A stretch of 64,000 bases of DNA from Verrucosispora sp. NA02020 (GCF_013364215.1 NZ_CP054923.1:930001-994000); one strand, 5' to 3'; shown: positions 19,424 through 29,344, counted from the stretch's first letter. Program-made: numbers and translations. The notes: generated by a model from the sequence alone, not told the origin.

Positions 19424-20014
19424 GTGACGGACGAGACCGGGCCCTGGCTGGTGGTCGGTCTGGGCAACCCGGGTCGGGAGTACGCGGGCAACCGGCACAA
19501 CGTCGGTTTCCTGGTCGCGGACCTGTTGGCGGGTCGGCTGGGCAGCAGGTTCGGTCGGCACAAGCGGGCGGTGGCGGAGGTCGCCGAGGGGCGCCTCGGT
19601 CTGGGCGGCCCGAAGTTGGTGCTGGTCAAGCCGTTGACGTACATGAACCTTTCGGGTGGGCCGGTGGCCGGTCTGGCGCAGTTCCACAAGGTGCCGCCGG
19701 GGCAGGTGATCGCGGTGCACGACGAGCTGGACATCGCGTACGGCCAGGTGCGGGTGAAGTGCGGTGGCGGCGAGGGCGGGCACAACGGTCTGCGCTCGAT
19801 GTCGAAGTCGCTGGGCACGAAGGACTACGTACGGGTGCGGTTCGGGATCGGGCGTCCGCCGGGGCGGCAGGATCCGGCGGACTACGTGCTGTCGGATTTC
19901 GGCGCGGTGGAGCGCAAGGAGTTGGAGTTCCTGGTGGATAGGGCGGCGGACGTGGTGGAATCCGTGGTCATCCGAGGCGTCGAACCGACGCAGAACCTCT
20001 ACCACGGTGCCTGA
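19424..20014 (+). CDS. pth: peptidyl-tRNA hydrolase
   Basis: Releases tRNA from peptidyl-tRNAs that drop off the ribosome; essential, cytoplasmic, 196 residues. The active-site blocks are present: [20 protein letters not shown] (Asn and catalytic His), [25 protein letters not shown] (catalytic Asp) and [12 protein letters not shown]. The frame is open upstream through the rplY tail, but homology begins at the GTG at 19424, preceded by the G-rich GGAAAGGGGCGGG. It ends 29 bp before cysQ, so the two may be cotranscribed. Confidence 0.97.
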   Translation: MTDETGPWLVVGLGNPGREYAGNRHNVGFLVADLLAGRLGSRFGRHKRAVAEVAEGRLGLGGPKLVLVKPLTYMNLSGGPVAGLAQFHKVPPGQVIAVHDELDIAYGQVRVKCGGGEGGHNGLRSMSKSLGTKDYVRVRFGIGRPPGRQDPADYVLSDFGAVERKELEFLVDRAADVVESVVIRGVEPTQNLYHGA

Positions 20015-20043
20015 GGTACGGCTGTGACGACGGGAGCGCGAGT

Positions 20044-20865
20044 ATGAGCAGTCCACCCACGGCCGACGGGGCGTTCGCGCGGTGGTTGGCGGCCCGTGCC
20101 GGTCAGGCGTTGCTGCGCCTGCGGGCGGAGACGGGGTTCGCCGACGCCGGTGCGTTGAAGGCGGCGGGGGACAAGGTCTCGCACGACCTGATCCGGACCG
20201 AGCTGGCGAAGTGGCGTCCGGACGACGCGGTGCTCTCCGAGGAGGACGAGGGTTCCCGGCTGGCGTGGACGGCCGAGGTGAACGAGGCGTCGATCTCCCG
20301 GCTGGTCGCCGAGCGGGTGTGGATCATCGACCCGCTGGACGGTACCCGTGAGTTCAGCGAGGAGGGGCGCGCGGACTGGGCGGTGCACGTGGCGCTCTGG
20401 GCGCGGGACGCGTCGACATCCCACGGTCTGGTGGCGGGTGCTGTCGGATTGCCGGCACAGCAGCAGGTGTTGGCCACGGACGTCCCTCCGGCGTACCCGG
20501 CGGAGGCGGCCGGGGGCGAGGGCCGGCGGCTGCGTCTGGCGGCCAGCCGAAGTCGGCCGCCGGTGTTCCTGACCGACCTCGCCGAGGAGGTCGGGGCGGA
20601 GTTGGTGCCGATGGGATCGGCCGGTGCGAAGATCGCCGCAGTGGTGACCGGCGAGGTGGACGCCTACATTCACGCCGGGGGTCAGTACGAGTGGGACTCG
20701 GCGGCGCCGGTGGCTGTGGCGACGGCCACCGGACTGCACGCTTCCCGGATCGACGGTTCTGCGCTGAAATACAACGAGGCCGACCCGCGTCTGCCTGACC
20801 TGCTGGTGTGCCGTGCGGATCTCGCCAGCCGGTTACTTGCAGCGTTGCACCGGCATAGCGGGTAG
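20044..20865 (+). CDS. cysQ: 3'(2'),5'-bisphosphate nucleotidase, CysQ type
   Basis: Magnesium-dependent phosphatase of the inositol-monophosphatase fold that turns PAP into AMP (and PAPS into APS), clearing a by-product of sulfate assimilation; 273 residues. Metal site motifs: VLSEEDEGS near residue 65, WIIDPLDGTREF near 93-104, and YEWDSAAPVAVATATG near 218. The ATG at 20044 follows GGGAGCGAGT. It sits 74 bp before cysD-cysN, so the genes that make APS and the gene that removes its breakdown product form one transcription unit or neighbourhood. Confidence 0.93.
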   Translation: MSSPPTADGAFARWLAARAGQALLRLRAETGFADAGALKAAGDKVSHDLIRTELAKWRPDDAVLSEEDEGSRLAWTAEVNEASISRLVAERVWIIDPLDGTREFSEEGRADWAVHVALWARDASTSHGLVAGAVGLPAQQQVLATDVPPAYPAEAAGGEGRRLRLAASRSRPPVFLTDLAEEVGAELVPMGSAGAKIAAVVTGEVDAYIHAGGQYEWDSAAPVAVATATGLHASRIDGSALKYNEADPRLPDLLVCRADLASRLLAALHRHSG

Positions 20866-20913
20866 CCTGGCGCTACTTTCTGACATCCCCGACCGGAAAG
20901 GTCTGGAAATCGG

Positions 20914-20943
20914 ATGACCGAGCGAATCGAGCCGGTGTCATGA
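20914..20943 (+). CDS. nine-codon upstream ORF coupled to cysD
   Basis: ATG at 20914 begins MTERIEPVS, and its TGA (20941-20943) overlaps the cysD ATG as ATGA. GGAAAT just upstream can act as a weak ribosome-binding site, whereas cysD itself has none, so ribosomes may reach cysD by reinitiation. It has no cysteine codons, so it is not a cysteine-attenuation leader of the kind described in mycobacteria. It shares GAGCGAATC and the closing ATGA overlap with the 27-residue ORFs at 40135-40298 and may be a worn relative. Real translation is unproven. Confidence 0.4.
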   Translation: MTERIEPVS

Positions 20944-21851
20944 CCGCCACCGCTGCCTACCAGGTGACGCATCTCGACGCGTTGGAGGCGGAGAGCATCT
21001 TCGTGATGCGCGAGGTGGTCGCCGAGATGGAGCGGCCGGTCCTGCTGTTCTCCGGTGGCAAGGACTCGATCGTGATGCTGCGCCTGGCGCAGAAGGCGTT
21101 CGCTCCGGCCCAGATCCCCTTTCCGGTGATGCACGTCGACACCGGCCACAACTTCCCCGAGGTGCTGGACTACCGGGACCGGCGGGTCGCCGAGCTGAAC
21201 CTGCAGCTCGTCGTGGCCAGCGTGCCGGAGGCACTGGCCAGCGGGTTGGTCCGGGAGTCGGCGGACGGGATGCGCAACCGCATCCAGACGCCGGTGCTGC
21301 TCGAGGCGGTGGAGAAGCACCGGTTCGACGCGCTCTTCGGCGGGGCCCGGCGGGACGAGGAGAAGGCCCGCGCCAAGGAGCGGGTGTTCAGCTTCCGTGA
21401 CGAGTTCGGCCAGTGGGACCCGAAGAACCAGCGTCCGGAGCTGTGGTCGCTCTACAACGGCCGGCACCACCCGGGTGAGTCGATCCGGGTGTTCCCGCTC
21501 TCCAACTGGACCGAGTTGGACGTGTGGCACTACATCGCCCGGGAGCGGATCGAGCTGCCGTCGATCTACTACGCGCACGAGCGCGAGGTGGTCGAGCGCG
21601 ACGGGATGCTCTACGCGGTCAACGAGTTCCTGCCCGCGCGGGCGGGGGAGGAGCGGTTCAAGGCCCAGGTGCGCTACCGCACCGTCGGCGACGCCTCCTG
21701 CACGGCGGCGGTGAGCTCGGACGCGGACACGGTCGACAAGGTCATCGAGGAGGTCGCGGCGACCCGGATCACCGAGCGCGGGGCGACCCGTGGTGACGAC
21801 CGGGTCAGCGAGGCCGCGATGGAGGACCGCAAGCGGGAGGGCTACTTCTGA
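20940..21851 (+). CDS. cysD: sulfate adenylyltransferase subunit 2
   Basis: Catalytic subunit of ATP sulfurylase: with CysN it makes adenosine 5'-phosphosulfate from sulfate and ATP. 303 residues of the PP-loop ATPase family with the loop LLFSGGKDSIVMLRLAQKAF (about 34-53), HVDTGHNFPEV, and GGARRDEEKARAKERVFSFRDEFGQWDPK. Cytoplasmic. Its stop and the cysN start overlap (TGATG), giving translational coupling and equal subunit supply. Start ATG at 20940 overlaps the stop of a short upstream ORF. Confidence 0.97.
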   Translation: MTATAAYQVTHLDALEAESIFVMREVVAEMERPVLLFSGGKDSIVMLRLAQKAFAPAQIPFPVMHVDTGHNFPEVLDYRDRRVAELNLQLVVASVPEALASGLVRESADGMRNRIQTPVLLEAVEKHRFDALFGGARRDEEKARAKERVFSFRDEFGQWDPKNQRPELWSLYNGRHHPGESIRVFPLSNWTELDVWHYIARERIELPSIYYAHEREVVERDGMLYAVNEFLPARAGEERFKAQVRYRTVGDASCTAAVSSDADTVDKVIEEVAATRITERGATRGDDRVSEAAMEDRKREGYF

Positions 21852-23170
21852 TGACGACCGAGACGCTCGCGCCGGGCGACGCCGAGGGCCGGGCCGTCGG
21901 GTCGGAGGCCCGACCGATGGACCTGCTGCGCTTCGCCACCGCCGGCAGTGTCGACGACGGCAAGTCGACCCTGATCGGCCGGCTGCTGTACGACACGAAG
22001 TCGCTGTTCACCGACCAGTTGGCCGCGGTGGAGGCGGTCAGCGCGGCCCGGGGCGACGAGTACACGAACCTGGCGCTGCTCACCGACGGCCTGCGCGCCG
22101 AGCGGGAGCAGGGCATCACCATCGACGTGGCGTACCGGTACTTCGCCACGCCCCGTCGCAAGTTCATCATCGCCGACACCCCCGGGCACATCCAGTACAC
22201 CCGGAACATGGTCACCGGGGCGTCCACGGCCGATCTGGCGCTGATCCTGGTCGACGCCCGTAAGGGCCTGGTCGAGCAGTCCCGCCGGCACGCCTTCCTC
22301 TGCTCGCTGCTGCGGGTGCCGCACCTGGTGCTCTGCGTCAACAAGATGGACCTGGTGGACTACTCGCAGGACGTCTTCGACCGGATCGCCGACGAGTTCA
22401 CCGCGTTCGCGGCGAAGCTGGACGTGCCGGACCTGACCGTGGTGCCGATCTCCGCGCTCAAGGGCGACAACATCGTCACCCGTTCGGAGAGCATGCCCTG
22501 GTACGAAGGCCCGGCGCTGCTGCACCACCTGGAGCGGGTGCACATCGCCAGCGACCGGAACCTGGTCGACGTCCGGTTCCCGGTGCAGTACGTGATCCGG
22601 CCGCAGTCGACGGTGGTCACCGACTATCGCGGCTACGCCGGTCAGGTCGCCTCGGGGGTGCTCAAGCCGGGTGACGAGGTGATGGTGCTGCCGTCCGGCT
22701 TCACCAGCCGGATCGCGTCGGTGGAGACCGCCGACGGGCCGGTCGGGGAGGCGTTCCCGCCGATGTCGGTGACGGTACGGCTGACCGACGAGATCGACAT
22801 CTCGCGGGGCGACATGATCTGCCGCCCGAACAACGCCCCGGCGGTGGCGCAGGACATCGAGGCGATGGTCTGCTGGATGGACGAGAGCCGGCCGTTGCAG
22901 GTCGGCGGCAAGTACGCCATCAAGCACACCACCCGGTCGGCCCGGGCGATCGTGCGCGGCCTGCACTACCGCCTCGACATCAACTCGCTGCACCGCGACG
23001 AGACGGCGACCGAGTTGCGGCTCAACGAGATCGGCCGGGTGCGGTTGCGGACCACCGTCCCGTTGCTGGCCGACGAGTACCGCCGCAACCGCACGACCGG
23101 TGGTTTCGTCATCATCGACGAGACCACCAACCGCACCGTCGGCGCCGCCATGATCGTCGAGACCGCCTGA
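21851..23170 (+). CDS. cysN: sulfate adenylyltransferase subunit 1 (GTPase)
   Basis: Regulatory GTPase subunit of ATP sulfurylase, related to EF-Tu; GTP hydrolysis drives APS formation. 439 residues. G motifs: AGSVDDGKSTLIGRLLYD (G1, about 32-49), GITIDVAYRYF, DTPGH (G3) and NKMDLVDY (G4), then two beta-barrel domains. There is no fused APS kinase (CysC), which many actinobacteria have, and none follows here, so APS is either reduced directly or phosphorylated by a kinase encoded elsewhere. Confidence 0.97.
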   Translation: MTTETLAPGDAEGRAVGSEARPMDLLRFATAGSVDDGKSTLIGRLLYDTKSLFTDQLAAVEAVSAARGDEYTNLALLTDGLRAEREQGITIDVAYRYFATPRRKFIIADTPGHIQYTRNMVTGASTADLALILVDARKGLVEQSRRHAFLCSLLRVPHLVLCVNKMDLVDYSQDVFDRIADEFTAFAAKLDVPDLTVVPISALKGDNIVTRSESMPWYEGPALLHHLERVHIASDRNLVDVRFPVQYVIRPQSTVVTDYRGYAGQVASGVLKPGDEVMVLPSGFTSRIASVETADGPVGEAFPPMSVTVRLTDEIDISRGDMICRPNNAPAVAQDIEAMVCWMDESRPLQVGGKYAIKHTTRSARAIVRGLHYRLDINSLHRDETATELRLNEIGRVRLRTTVPLLADEYRRNRTTGGFVIIDETTNRTVGAAMIVETA

Positions 23171-23297
23171 GCACACGGGGCGGCCGGGCAGATACCCGTT
23201 CCCCACGGCGCCCCCCTGCCCGCTCTCGCCACCCTGGTTACCCTCGTCGCCTCACCCGATGACCCCGGGCGCGGCGACGAGTTGCCAGATCCTGCTC

Positions 23298-23350
23298 GAT
23301 CCTGGATCGAGTGGTCTCGGTGCCGCCACGAGGCCACTCCATCCGGGATC
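23298..23350. terminator. 22-bp inverted repeat, probable bidirectional terminator
   Basis: Arms 23298-23319 and 23329-23350 match at 19 of 22 positions; two of the three differences can form G-U pairs on one strand. The loop is GTGCCGCCA. It lies between convergent cysN and galK. The GATCCTGGATCGAGTGG arm resembles intergenic repeats I associate with Micromonosporaceae. Confidence 0.6.
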
Positions 23351-23417
23351 GAGCGTGATCATGGGCGGTATGTGCGGCGAGAGTGGGACGCGAGTAGGCG
23401 GTGTGTGCGGTGGCGGG

Positions 23418-23450
23418 CGAGCTGATCCGTCCACGCCATCAGCTCGACAG
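23418..23450 (-). repeat. inverted single copy of the 9-kb repeat
   Basis: Read on the minus strand it starts CTGTCGAGCTGATGGCG and continues TGGACGGATC, matching the core of the five copies at 9010-9340, 14 kb away. Intergenic in both places. Confidence 0.75.
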
Positions 23451-23507
23451 GCGGTGGGTGAGGACACCCCGGGCGTGCGAGAACCGAGGACATCTCGTCG
23501 GTGTGGG

Positions 23508-24665
23508 TCAGGCGAGGCGGGTCGCGCCTGCGGCCGGGAGCGCGGTGAACCGGTTGGGGGTGACGTAGCCACGGGCGGCGTAGGCCGCCGCGACGGCGTC
23601 GCCCACCGCATCGGCCCGGTCCGCCTCGACCAGGGCCAGGACGCAGCCGCCGAAACCGCCGCCGGTCATCCGCGCGCCGAGTGCACCGGCGGCGAGCGCC
23701 GTGTCGACGGCGGTGTCGACCTCCGCGACGGTGATGGCGAAGTCGTCGCGCATGGAGGCGTGCGAGGCGGTGAGCAGCGGACCGATGCGCCGGATCTCCC
23801 CGGCGCGTAGCAGGGCGACGCTGTCGCGTACCCGCTGGTTCTCGGTGACGACGTGCCGGGTCCGGCGGCGGGTCTCGTCGTCGGGCAGTCGGGCCAGCGC
23901 GTCGTCGAGGGCGTCGGCGGGTACGTCCCGCAGGGCCGGCACACCGAGCAGGTGCGCGGCCTTCTCGCAGGTGGCGCGGCGGGACGCGTACTCGCCGTCG
24001 GCGTGCCGGTGCGGGGCACGGCTGTCGATCACCAGGATCGCCAGGCCGTCGTGGTCCAGGTCGAACGGGACATGGTCCACCTGCTCGGTGCGGCAGTCGA
24101 GGAAGAGGGCGTGCCCGGCCCGGCAGCGGATCGCGGCCGACTGGTCCATGATGCCGGTGGGCGCGCCGACGTAGTGGTTCTCGGCGCGCTGCGCCAACCT
24201 CGGCTGGAGCGTGGCGGGCAGGTCCAGCCCGCCGAGATCGACCAGCGCGGTGAGCACGGCGGCCTCCAGTGCGGCCGAGGAGGACAGGCCGGCGCCGAGC
24301 GGCACGTCGGAGGCGACGGCCAACCGGGCGCCGGGAACCGGGTGGCCGGCTTCGCGCAGCGCCCACACCACCCCGGCCACGTACGCGGCCCAGCCGGTGA
24401 CCCGGCCGGGGGCGGCCACCTCGTCGGCGCCGAAGTCGACCGTCTCGCCGGTCAGTTCGGACCAGACCGTCCAGTCCTCGGTGGGCCGGGGCGCTGCGGC
24501 GACGACGGTGCGCAGCGGCAGCGCGAACGGCAGCACGAAGCCGTCGTTGTAGTCGGTGTGCTCGCCGATCAGGTTGACCCGGCCGGGAGCCGCCCAGCGG
24601 CCGGCGGGTGGTGCGGCGTACGCCTGCCGGAAGCCGGCCTCGGCGCGGGCGGCGACGTCGGTCAC
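23508..24665 (-). CDS. galK: galactokinase
   Basis: Phosphorylates galactose to galactose-1-phosphate in the Leloir pathway; GHMP kinase, 385 residues, cytoplasmic. The family signature GRVNLIGEHTDYNDGFVLP is near the start, the ATP loop is PLGAGLSSSAALE, the catalytic Asp region is GIMDQSA, and the last motif is GARMTGGGFGGC. The GTG at 24665 overlaps the galE stop as GTGA, so translation is coupled. galE-galK is the operon order here; galT is not in the window. Confidence 0.96.
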   Translation of the reverse strand: MTDVAARAEAGFRQAYAAPPAGRWAAPGRVNLIGEHTDYNDGFVLPFALPLRTVVAAAPRPTEDWTVWSELTGETVDFGADEVAAPGRVTGWAAYVAGVVWALREAGHPVPGARLAVASDVPLGAGLSSSAALEAAVLTALVDLGGLDLPATLQPRLAQRAENHYVGAPTGIMDQSAAIRCRAGHALFLDCRTEQVDHVPFDLDHDGLAILVIDSRAPHRHADGEYASRRATCEKAAHLLGVPALRDVPADALDDALARLPDDETRRRTRHVVTENQRVRDSVALLRAGEIRRIGPLLTASHASMRDDFAITVAEVDTAVDTALAAGALGARMTGGGFGGCVLALVEADRADAVGDAVAAAYAARGYVTPNRFTALPAAGATRLA

Positions 24666-25645
24666 GGCCGACCCGACACGTGCGCGCGGTAGAAGGTCCA
24701 GGCGTCGGAGACCATGTCGTGCAGGGTCGGCTTGCGCGGCTCCCAGCCCAGCTCGGCGCGGGCCAGCGCGGAGGAGGCGACCAGTTCGGCCGGGTCGCCC
24801 TCGCGGCGCGGTGCCACCTCCACCGGCACGGGGTGGCCGGTGACCTCGCGGACCACCTCGACGACCTGCCGGTTGGTGAACCCGTTGCCGTTGCCGAGGT
24901 TGTAGATGCGGTGTCGTCCCGGGGTCGCCGCGTCGAGGGCGAGCAGGTGGGCGCGGGCCAGGTCGGCGACGTGGATGTAGTCGCGGACGCAGGTGCCGTC
25001 GGCGGTGGGGTAGTCGTCGCCGAAGAGTTGCAGCTTCTCCCGCCGGTCGGCGGCCACCTCCAGCGCGATGGGAATGAGGTGGGTCTCCGGGTCGTGCCGC
25101 TCGCCGAGGGCGGTGTCGCCGTCGAGGTACGCCCCGGCGACGTTGAAATAGCGCAGCGAGACGGCGGCCAGGCCGTGCCCGGTCGCCTCGGAGGTGAGCG
25201 CCATGTCGACGGCGAGCTTGGTCGCGCCGTACGTGTTGGTCGGGGCCTTGACGGCGGTCTCCGGGATGGGCAGCTCGGTCGGGTTGCCGTAGACGGCGGC
25301 GGTGGAGGAGAAGACCATCCGGGGTACGCCCGCGGCGCGGACGGCGTCGATCAGCGCCAGTGACCCGACGGTGTTGGTGTGCCAGTACTTCTCCGGGGCG
25401 GTCATCGACTCGCCGGCGGCGATCAGGGCGGCGAAGTGCAGCACGCCGTCGAATCCCGCCTGCGGGGTGAGCACCCGGGCCGCGTCGTGGATGCCGGCCT
25501 CGACGTGGGTGGCGTCGGGCGCGAGCGCCTCCCGGTGGCCGGTGCACAGGTCGTCCAGGACCACCACGTCGTGCCCGGCGTCGAGCAGCATCCGGGTCAC
25601 CACGCTCCCGATGAAGCCGGCGCCGCCGGTGACGAGCAGTTTCAC
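24662..25645 (-). CDS. galE: UDP-glucose 4-epimerase
   Basis: Interconverts UDP-galactose and UDP-glucose using bound NAD; extended short-chain dehydrogenase, 327 residues. The Rossmann motif is LVTGGAGFIGSVV at the N-terminus, the catalytic Ser region is FSSTAAVYGNP and the Tyr-Lys pair is YGATKLAVD. ATG at 25645 is preceded by TAGGAGGAGAACG, a strong ribosome-binding site. First gene of the galE-galK operon, diverging from the CBS-domain gene across a 116-bp promoter region. Confidence 0.96.
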   Translation of the reverse strand: MKLLVTGGAGFIGSVVTRMLLDAGHDVVVLDDLCTGHREALAPDATHVEAGIHDAARVLTPQAGFDGVLHFAALIAAGESMTAPEKYWHTNTVGSLALIDAVRAAGVPRMVFSSTAAVYGNPTELPIPETAVKAPTNTYGATKLAVDMALTSEATGHGLAAVSLRYFNVAGAYLDGDTALGERHDPETHLIPIALEVAADRREKLQLFGDDYPTADGTCVRDYIHVADLARAHLLALDAATPGRHRIYNLGNGNGFTNRQVVEVVREVTGHPVPVEVAPRREGDPAELVASSALARAELGWEPRKPTLHDMVSDAWTFYRAHVSGRP

Positions 25646-25748
25646 GTCGTTCTCCTCCTACCTGGACCTGTGGTGGTCACCCTACAACTCCACCACGACC
25701 GACCATTTCTGAACAGAGTCGAACACCACCGTGCCGCCTTCCGCTGAC

Positions 25749-25754
25749 TACCAT
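25749..25754 (+). promoter_or_regulatory. -10 hexamer of the CBS/CorC gene, predicted leaderless
   Basis: TACCAT ends seven bases before the ATG at 25762, with no ribosome-binding site between, so transcription should start at or next to the start codon. Confidence 0.4.
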
Positions 25755-25761
25755 CACTGTC

Positions 25762-26763
25762 ATGCGGGCAGCGCGTCGGCGCGGACCCAGGCGACGGGGC
25801 GCACAGCGGTCCCGCCGCCAGCCCGGGCCGGTGGCCAGAGCCGTCGCCCGGGTGGTGGTGCGGGCCGCCGACGGCACCCTGCGACTCGTCACCGACCTGC
25901 TCGGCGCCGGGTCGGCCGCCGGTCGGGAACGCATCAGCGAGGCCGAGCTGCGCGACCTGGTCGCCGCGAACACCGTGCTCGACCCGGTCGGTCGTCGCAT
26001 CATCGACGAGGTGCTGGTGGCCGGTGCCAGCCTGGTCCGCGAGGTGATGATGCCCCGCACCGAGGTGGTGTTCCTCTCCGCGGCGCTGACCGTCGCCGAG
26101 GCCGCACCCCTGGTCCGCGCCGGTACGCACACCCGCTATCCGGTGGTCGACGGCACCCACGACGACGTGGTCGGTGTGGTGCACCTGCGCGACGTGCTGC
26201 TGCGTCCGGACCGCGACCCGGGCACCACCGTCGGCGAGCTGGCCCGGGAGATCAAGCGGCTGCCGGCCAGCAAGCGGGTGCTCGCCGCGTTGACCGAGAT
26301 GCGGCGGGAGGGGCACCACCTGGCCGTGGTGATCGACGAGTACGGCGGCACCGCCGGCATCGTCACCTGTGAGGACCTGGTCGAGGAACTGGTCGGCGAG
26401 ATCCACGACGAGTACGCCGACTCGCCCGAACCGGCTCTCGCCGGGCTGCCCACGGTGGTCGACGGACGGCTCAACCTGACCGACTTCGCCGAGCGCACCG
26501 GCGTGCACCTGCCGCACGGGCCCTACGAGACGGTGGGCGGCTTCGTGATGGCGGCGCTGGGTCGGTTGCCCGCAGCGGGCGACGAAATCCCGGTGCCCGG
26601 GGCGGGCGACGATCCCGCCGCGTCCGGCGGCTGGCTGCTGCGGGTGCTCACCCTGGAGGGACGCCGGGTGGCCCGGCTCGCGGTCACCGTCGCCCGCCTG
26701 CCCGAACAGCGTCGCGATCCGGGCGGCGTCGCCGAGCGGGCGCGACCTGCCGGCCCGTCATGA
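25762..26763 (+). CDS. CBS-domain protein of the CorC/HlyC type
   Basis: 333 residues. After a very basic N-terminus (many Arg in the first 30 residues) come a CBS pair (about 90-150, VREVMMPRTEVVFL; and 165-222, ASKRVLAALTEMRREGHHLAVVIDEYGGTAGIVTCED in part) and a CorC_HlyC domain (about 235-315, GPYETVGGFVMAALGRLPAAG). The membrane DUF21 domain of the longer relatives is absent, as in E. coli CorC/YbeX, so it is probably cytoplasmic. CBS pairs bind adenosine ligands; proposed roles are magnesium/cobalt efflux or ribosome maintenance. It is followed after 33 bp by trpS. Confidence 0.88.
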   Translation: MRAARRRGPRRRGAQRSRRQPGPVARAVARVVVRAADGTLRLVTDLLGAGSAAGRERISEAELRDLVAANTVLDPVGRRIIDEVLVAGASLVREVMMPRTEVVFLSAALTVAEAAPLVRAGTHTRYPVVDGTHDDVVGVVHLRDVLLRPDRDPGTTVGELAREIKRLPASKRVLAALTEMRREGHHLAVVIDEYGGTAGIVTCEDLVEELVGEIHDEYADSPEPALAGLPTVVDGRLNLTDFAERTGVHLPHGPYETVGGFVMAALGRLPAAGDEIPVPGAGDDPAASGGWLLRVLTLEGRRVARLAVTVARLPEQRRDPGGVAERARPAGPS

Positions 26764-27822
<1,059 letters not shown>

Positions 27823-27847
27823 TCGCCCGCGCGAGGGCGAGCAGTCG

Positions 27848-28417
27848 GTGGCCGGAGAGGTGACGCGGAGCGTGGATCAGGGCAGCGGTGTCCCGTCGAC
27901 CGACGACATCGTCCAGATCGGCATCGCCGTCGACATCCCCGAGCCGTGGGGCGGCGAGCTGACCCGGCGCCGACTGGCCTCCGGCGACCCGAACACGGTC
28001 CCGGCCCACGTCACCCTGCTCGGGCCGACCGAGATCCCGGTGTCCGCGCTGGCCGCGGTGGAGGGGCACCTCGACCGGGTCGCCGCCGAGCACCTGCCGT
28101 ACACCCTGCACCTGCGCGGCACCGGCACCTTCCGGCCGGTGACGCAGGTGGTCTTCGTGACGGTGGCGGCCGGCATCAGCGAGTGCGAACTGCTCGCCGC
28201 CGCCATCAACGCGGCCCCTCAACTTCGCCGTGAGCTGCGCTTTCCCTACCATCCACACGTGACGGTGGCGCAGGACGTCGCGCCGGAGGCCCTCGACCGG
28301 GCGTACGAGGACCTCGCCGACTTCTCCGCGATGTTCGAGGTGGAGGGCTTCACCCTGTTCTCGCACAGCGGGCAGACGCGGTGGCAGCCCCGCCGGTACT
28401 TCCGGCTGGGCGGCTGA
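27848..28417 (+). CDS. 2'-5' RNA ligase family (2H phosphoesterase) protein
   Basis: About 189 residues with the two HxT motifs that define the 2H superfamily: PAHVTLLGPTE and YHPHVTVAQDV. Members cut or join 2',5'- or cyclic phosphate bonds in RNA or nucleotides; the substrate here is unknown. In-frame GTG codons at 27848, 27860 and 27872 are all possible starts; the first follows GAGGGCGAGCAG. Homology begins only after residue 15, so the start does not affect the domain. It lies 25 bp after trpS and ends three bases before the next gene. Confidence 0.85.
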   Translation: MAGEVTRSVDQGSGVPSTDDIVQIGIAVDIPEPWGGELTRRRLASGDPNTVPAHVTLLGPTEIPVSALAAVEGHLDRVAAEHLPYTLHLRGTGTFRPVTQVVFVTVAAGISECELLAAAINAAPQLRRELRFPYHPHVTVAQDVAPEALDRAYEDLADFSAMFEVEGFTLFSHSGQTRWQPRRYFRLGG

Positions 28418-28420
28418 CCG

Positions 28421-29344
28421 GTGAACCTGCTGGGACGGGTCGAGGCGGGCGTCGACCGTGGCCTGCGGAGCGCCCGGCACCGCTCCCCGGCCTTCGGGCA
28501 CCTGTGGCGGGCCGGGGTGCGCTACACCGACCTGCACGGCGGGCGGTTGGCCGCCGCGATCGCCTACTACGGCTTCTTCGCGGTCTTCGCCCTCGCCCTG
28601 GTGTCGTACGCGGCCTTCGGCGCGATCCTGGACGAGAACGACGAGCTGCGCGCGGGGGCGGAGGAGTTCCTCCGGGAGAACCTGCCGTTCCTCGATCCGG
28701 CGCAGGTGGCCGAGAGCAGTGGCACCGTCGGCGTGGTGGGCCTGCTGATCCTGATCCTGACCGGGATCGGCTGGGTGGAGGCGATCCGGTCCTCGCAGCG
28801 GCTGATCCACGGCCTGGACCAGCACCCCGGCAACCTGGTCGTCCGCCGGTTGGTCGACCTCGGCGTACTCCTCGTGGTCTTCGTGCTGCTCGGCGTCTCG
28901 GTGGCGGCGGTCGACGCGTTGGAGACGCTGCTGCGGTTCCTGCTGCGCAGCACCGGCTCCGTCGGGCTGACCACGGTCAGCGCGGTGCTCAGCGTGGTGG
29001 TGAACGCGGTGCTGGCGACGCTGCTGCTGGTGGCGGTGCCCCGGCTGCGGATGAGCCGGGCCCGGTTGCGGCCGGTGGTGCTGCTCGTCGCGGTCGGCAT
29101 CACGCTGCTCAACACCGTCGGGCGGTTCTGGGTGGGGCGGGTGGAGCACAACCCGGCGTACACCGTGGTGGCCACCGCCGTGGGCCTGCTGGTCTATCTC
29201 TACCTGCTCAACCAGTTGGTGCTCTTCGGTGCCGCGCTGGCCGCGACCAGCCGACGCGGCCAGGTGGTCGACCTGGCGAGCCGTCCCCGGCCCGTCGACC
29301 TCGACGTGGAGAGCGATCCCGGTACCCCCGGCGGGGCCGGTTGA
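28421..29344 (+). CDS. YihY/BrkB-type membrane protein
   Basis: 307-residue polytopic membrane protein with six predicted helices, of the YihY (formerly BrkB, UPF0761) family. The early conserved segment GGRLAAAIAYYGFFAVFALALV is intact, followed by hydrophobic helices and ending in YLLNQLVLFGAALAA and a polar tail. Function is not settled; it is not a ribonuclease despite old annotations. GTG at 28421 follows the previous stop by three bases, so it is translated from the trpS operon. Confidence 0.88.
   Translation: MNLLGRVEAGVDRGLRSARHRSPAFGHLWRAGVRYTDLHGGRLAAAIAYYGFFAVFALALVSYAAFGAILDENDELRAGAEEFLRENLPFLDPAQVAESSGTVGVVGLLILILTGIGWVEAIRSSQRLIHGLDQHPGNLVVRRLVDLGVLLVVFVLLGVSVAAVDALETLLRFLLRSTGSVGLTTVSAVLSVVVNAVLATLLLVAVPRLRMSRARLRPVVLLVAVGITLLNTVGRFWVGRVEHNPAYTVVATAVGLLVYLYLLNQLVLFGAALAATSRRGQVVDLASRPRPVDLDVESDPGTPGGAG

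Larger units (their letters stand above)
23171..23507. other. spacer between convergent cysN and galK with two repeat-type elements
   Basis: 337 bp with no credible gene. It holds a long imperfect hairpin (23298-23350), a short direct echo of its left arm just before it (GATCCTGCTCGATCCTGGATCGAG), and an inverted copy (23418-23450) of the repeat found at 9010-9340. Confidence 0.6.
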
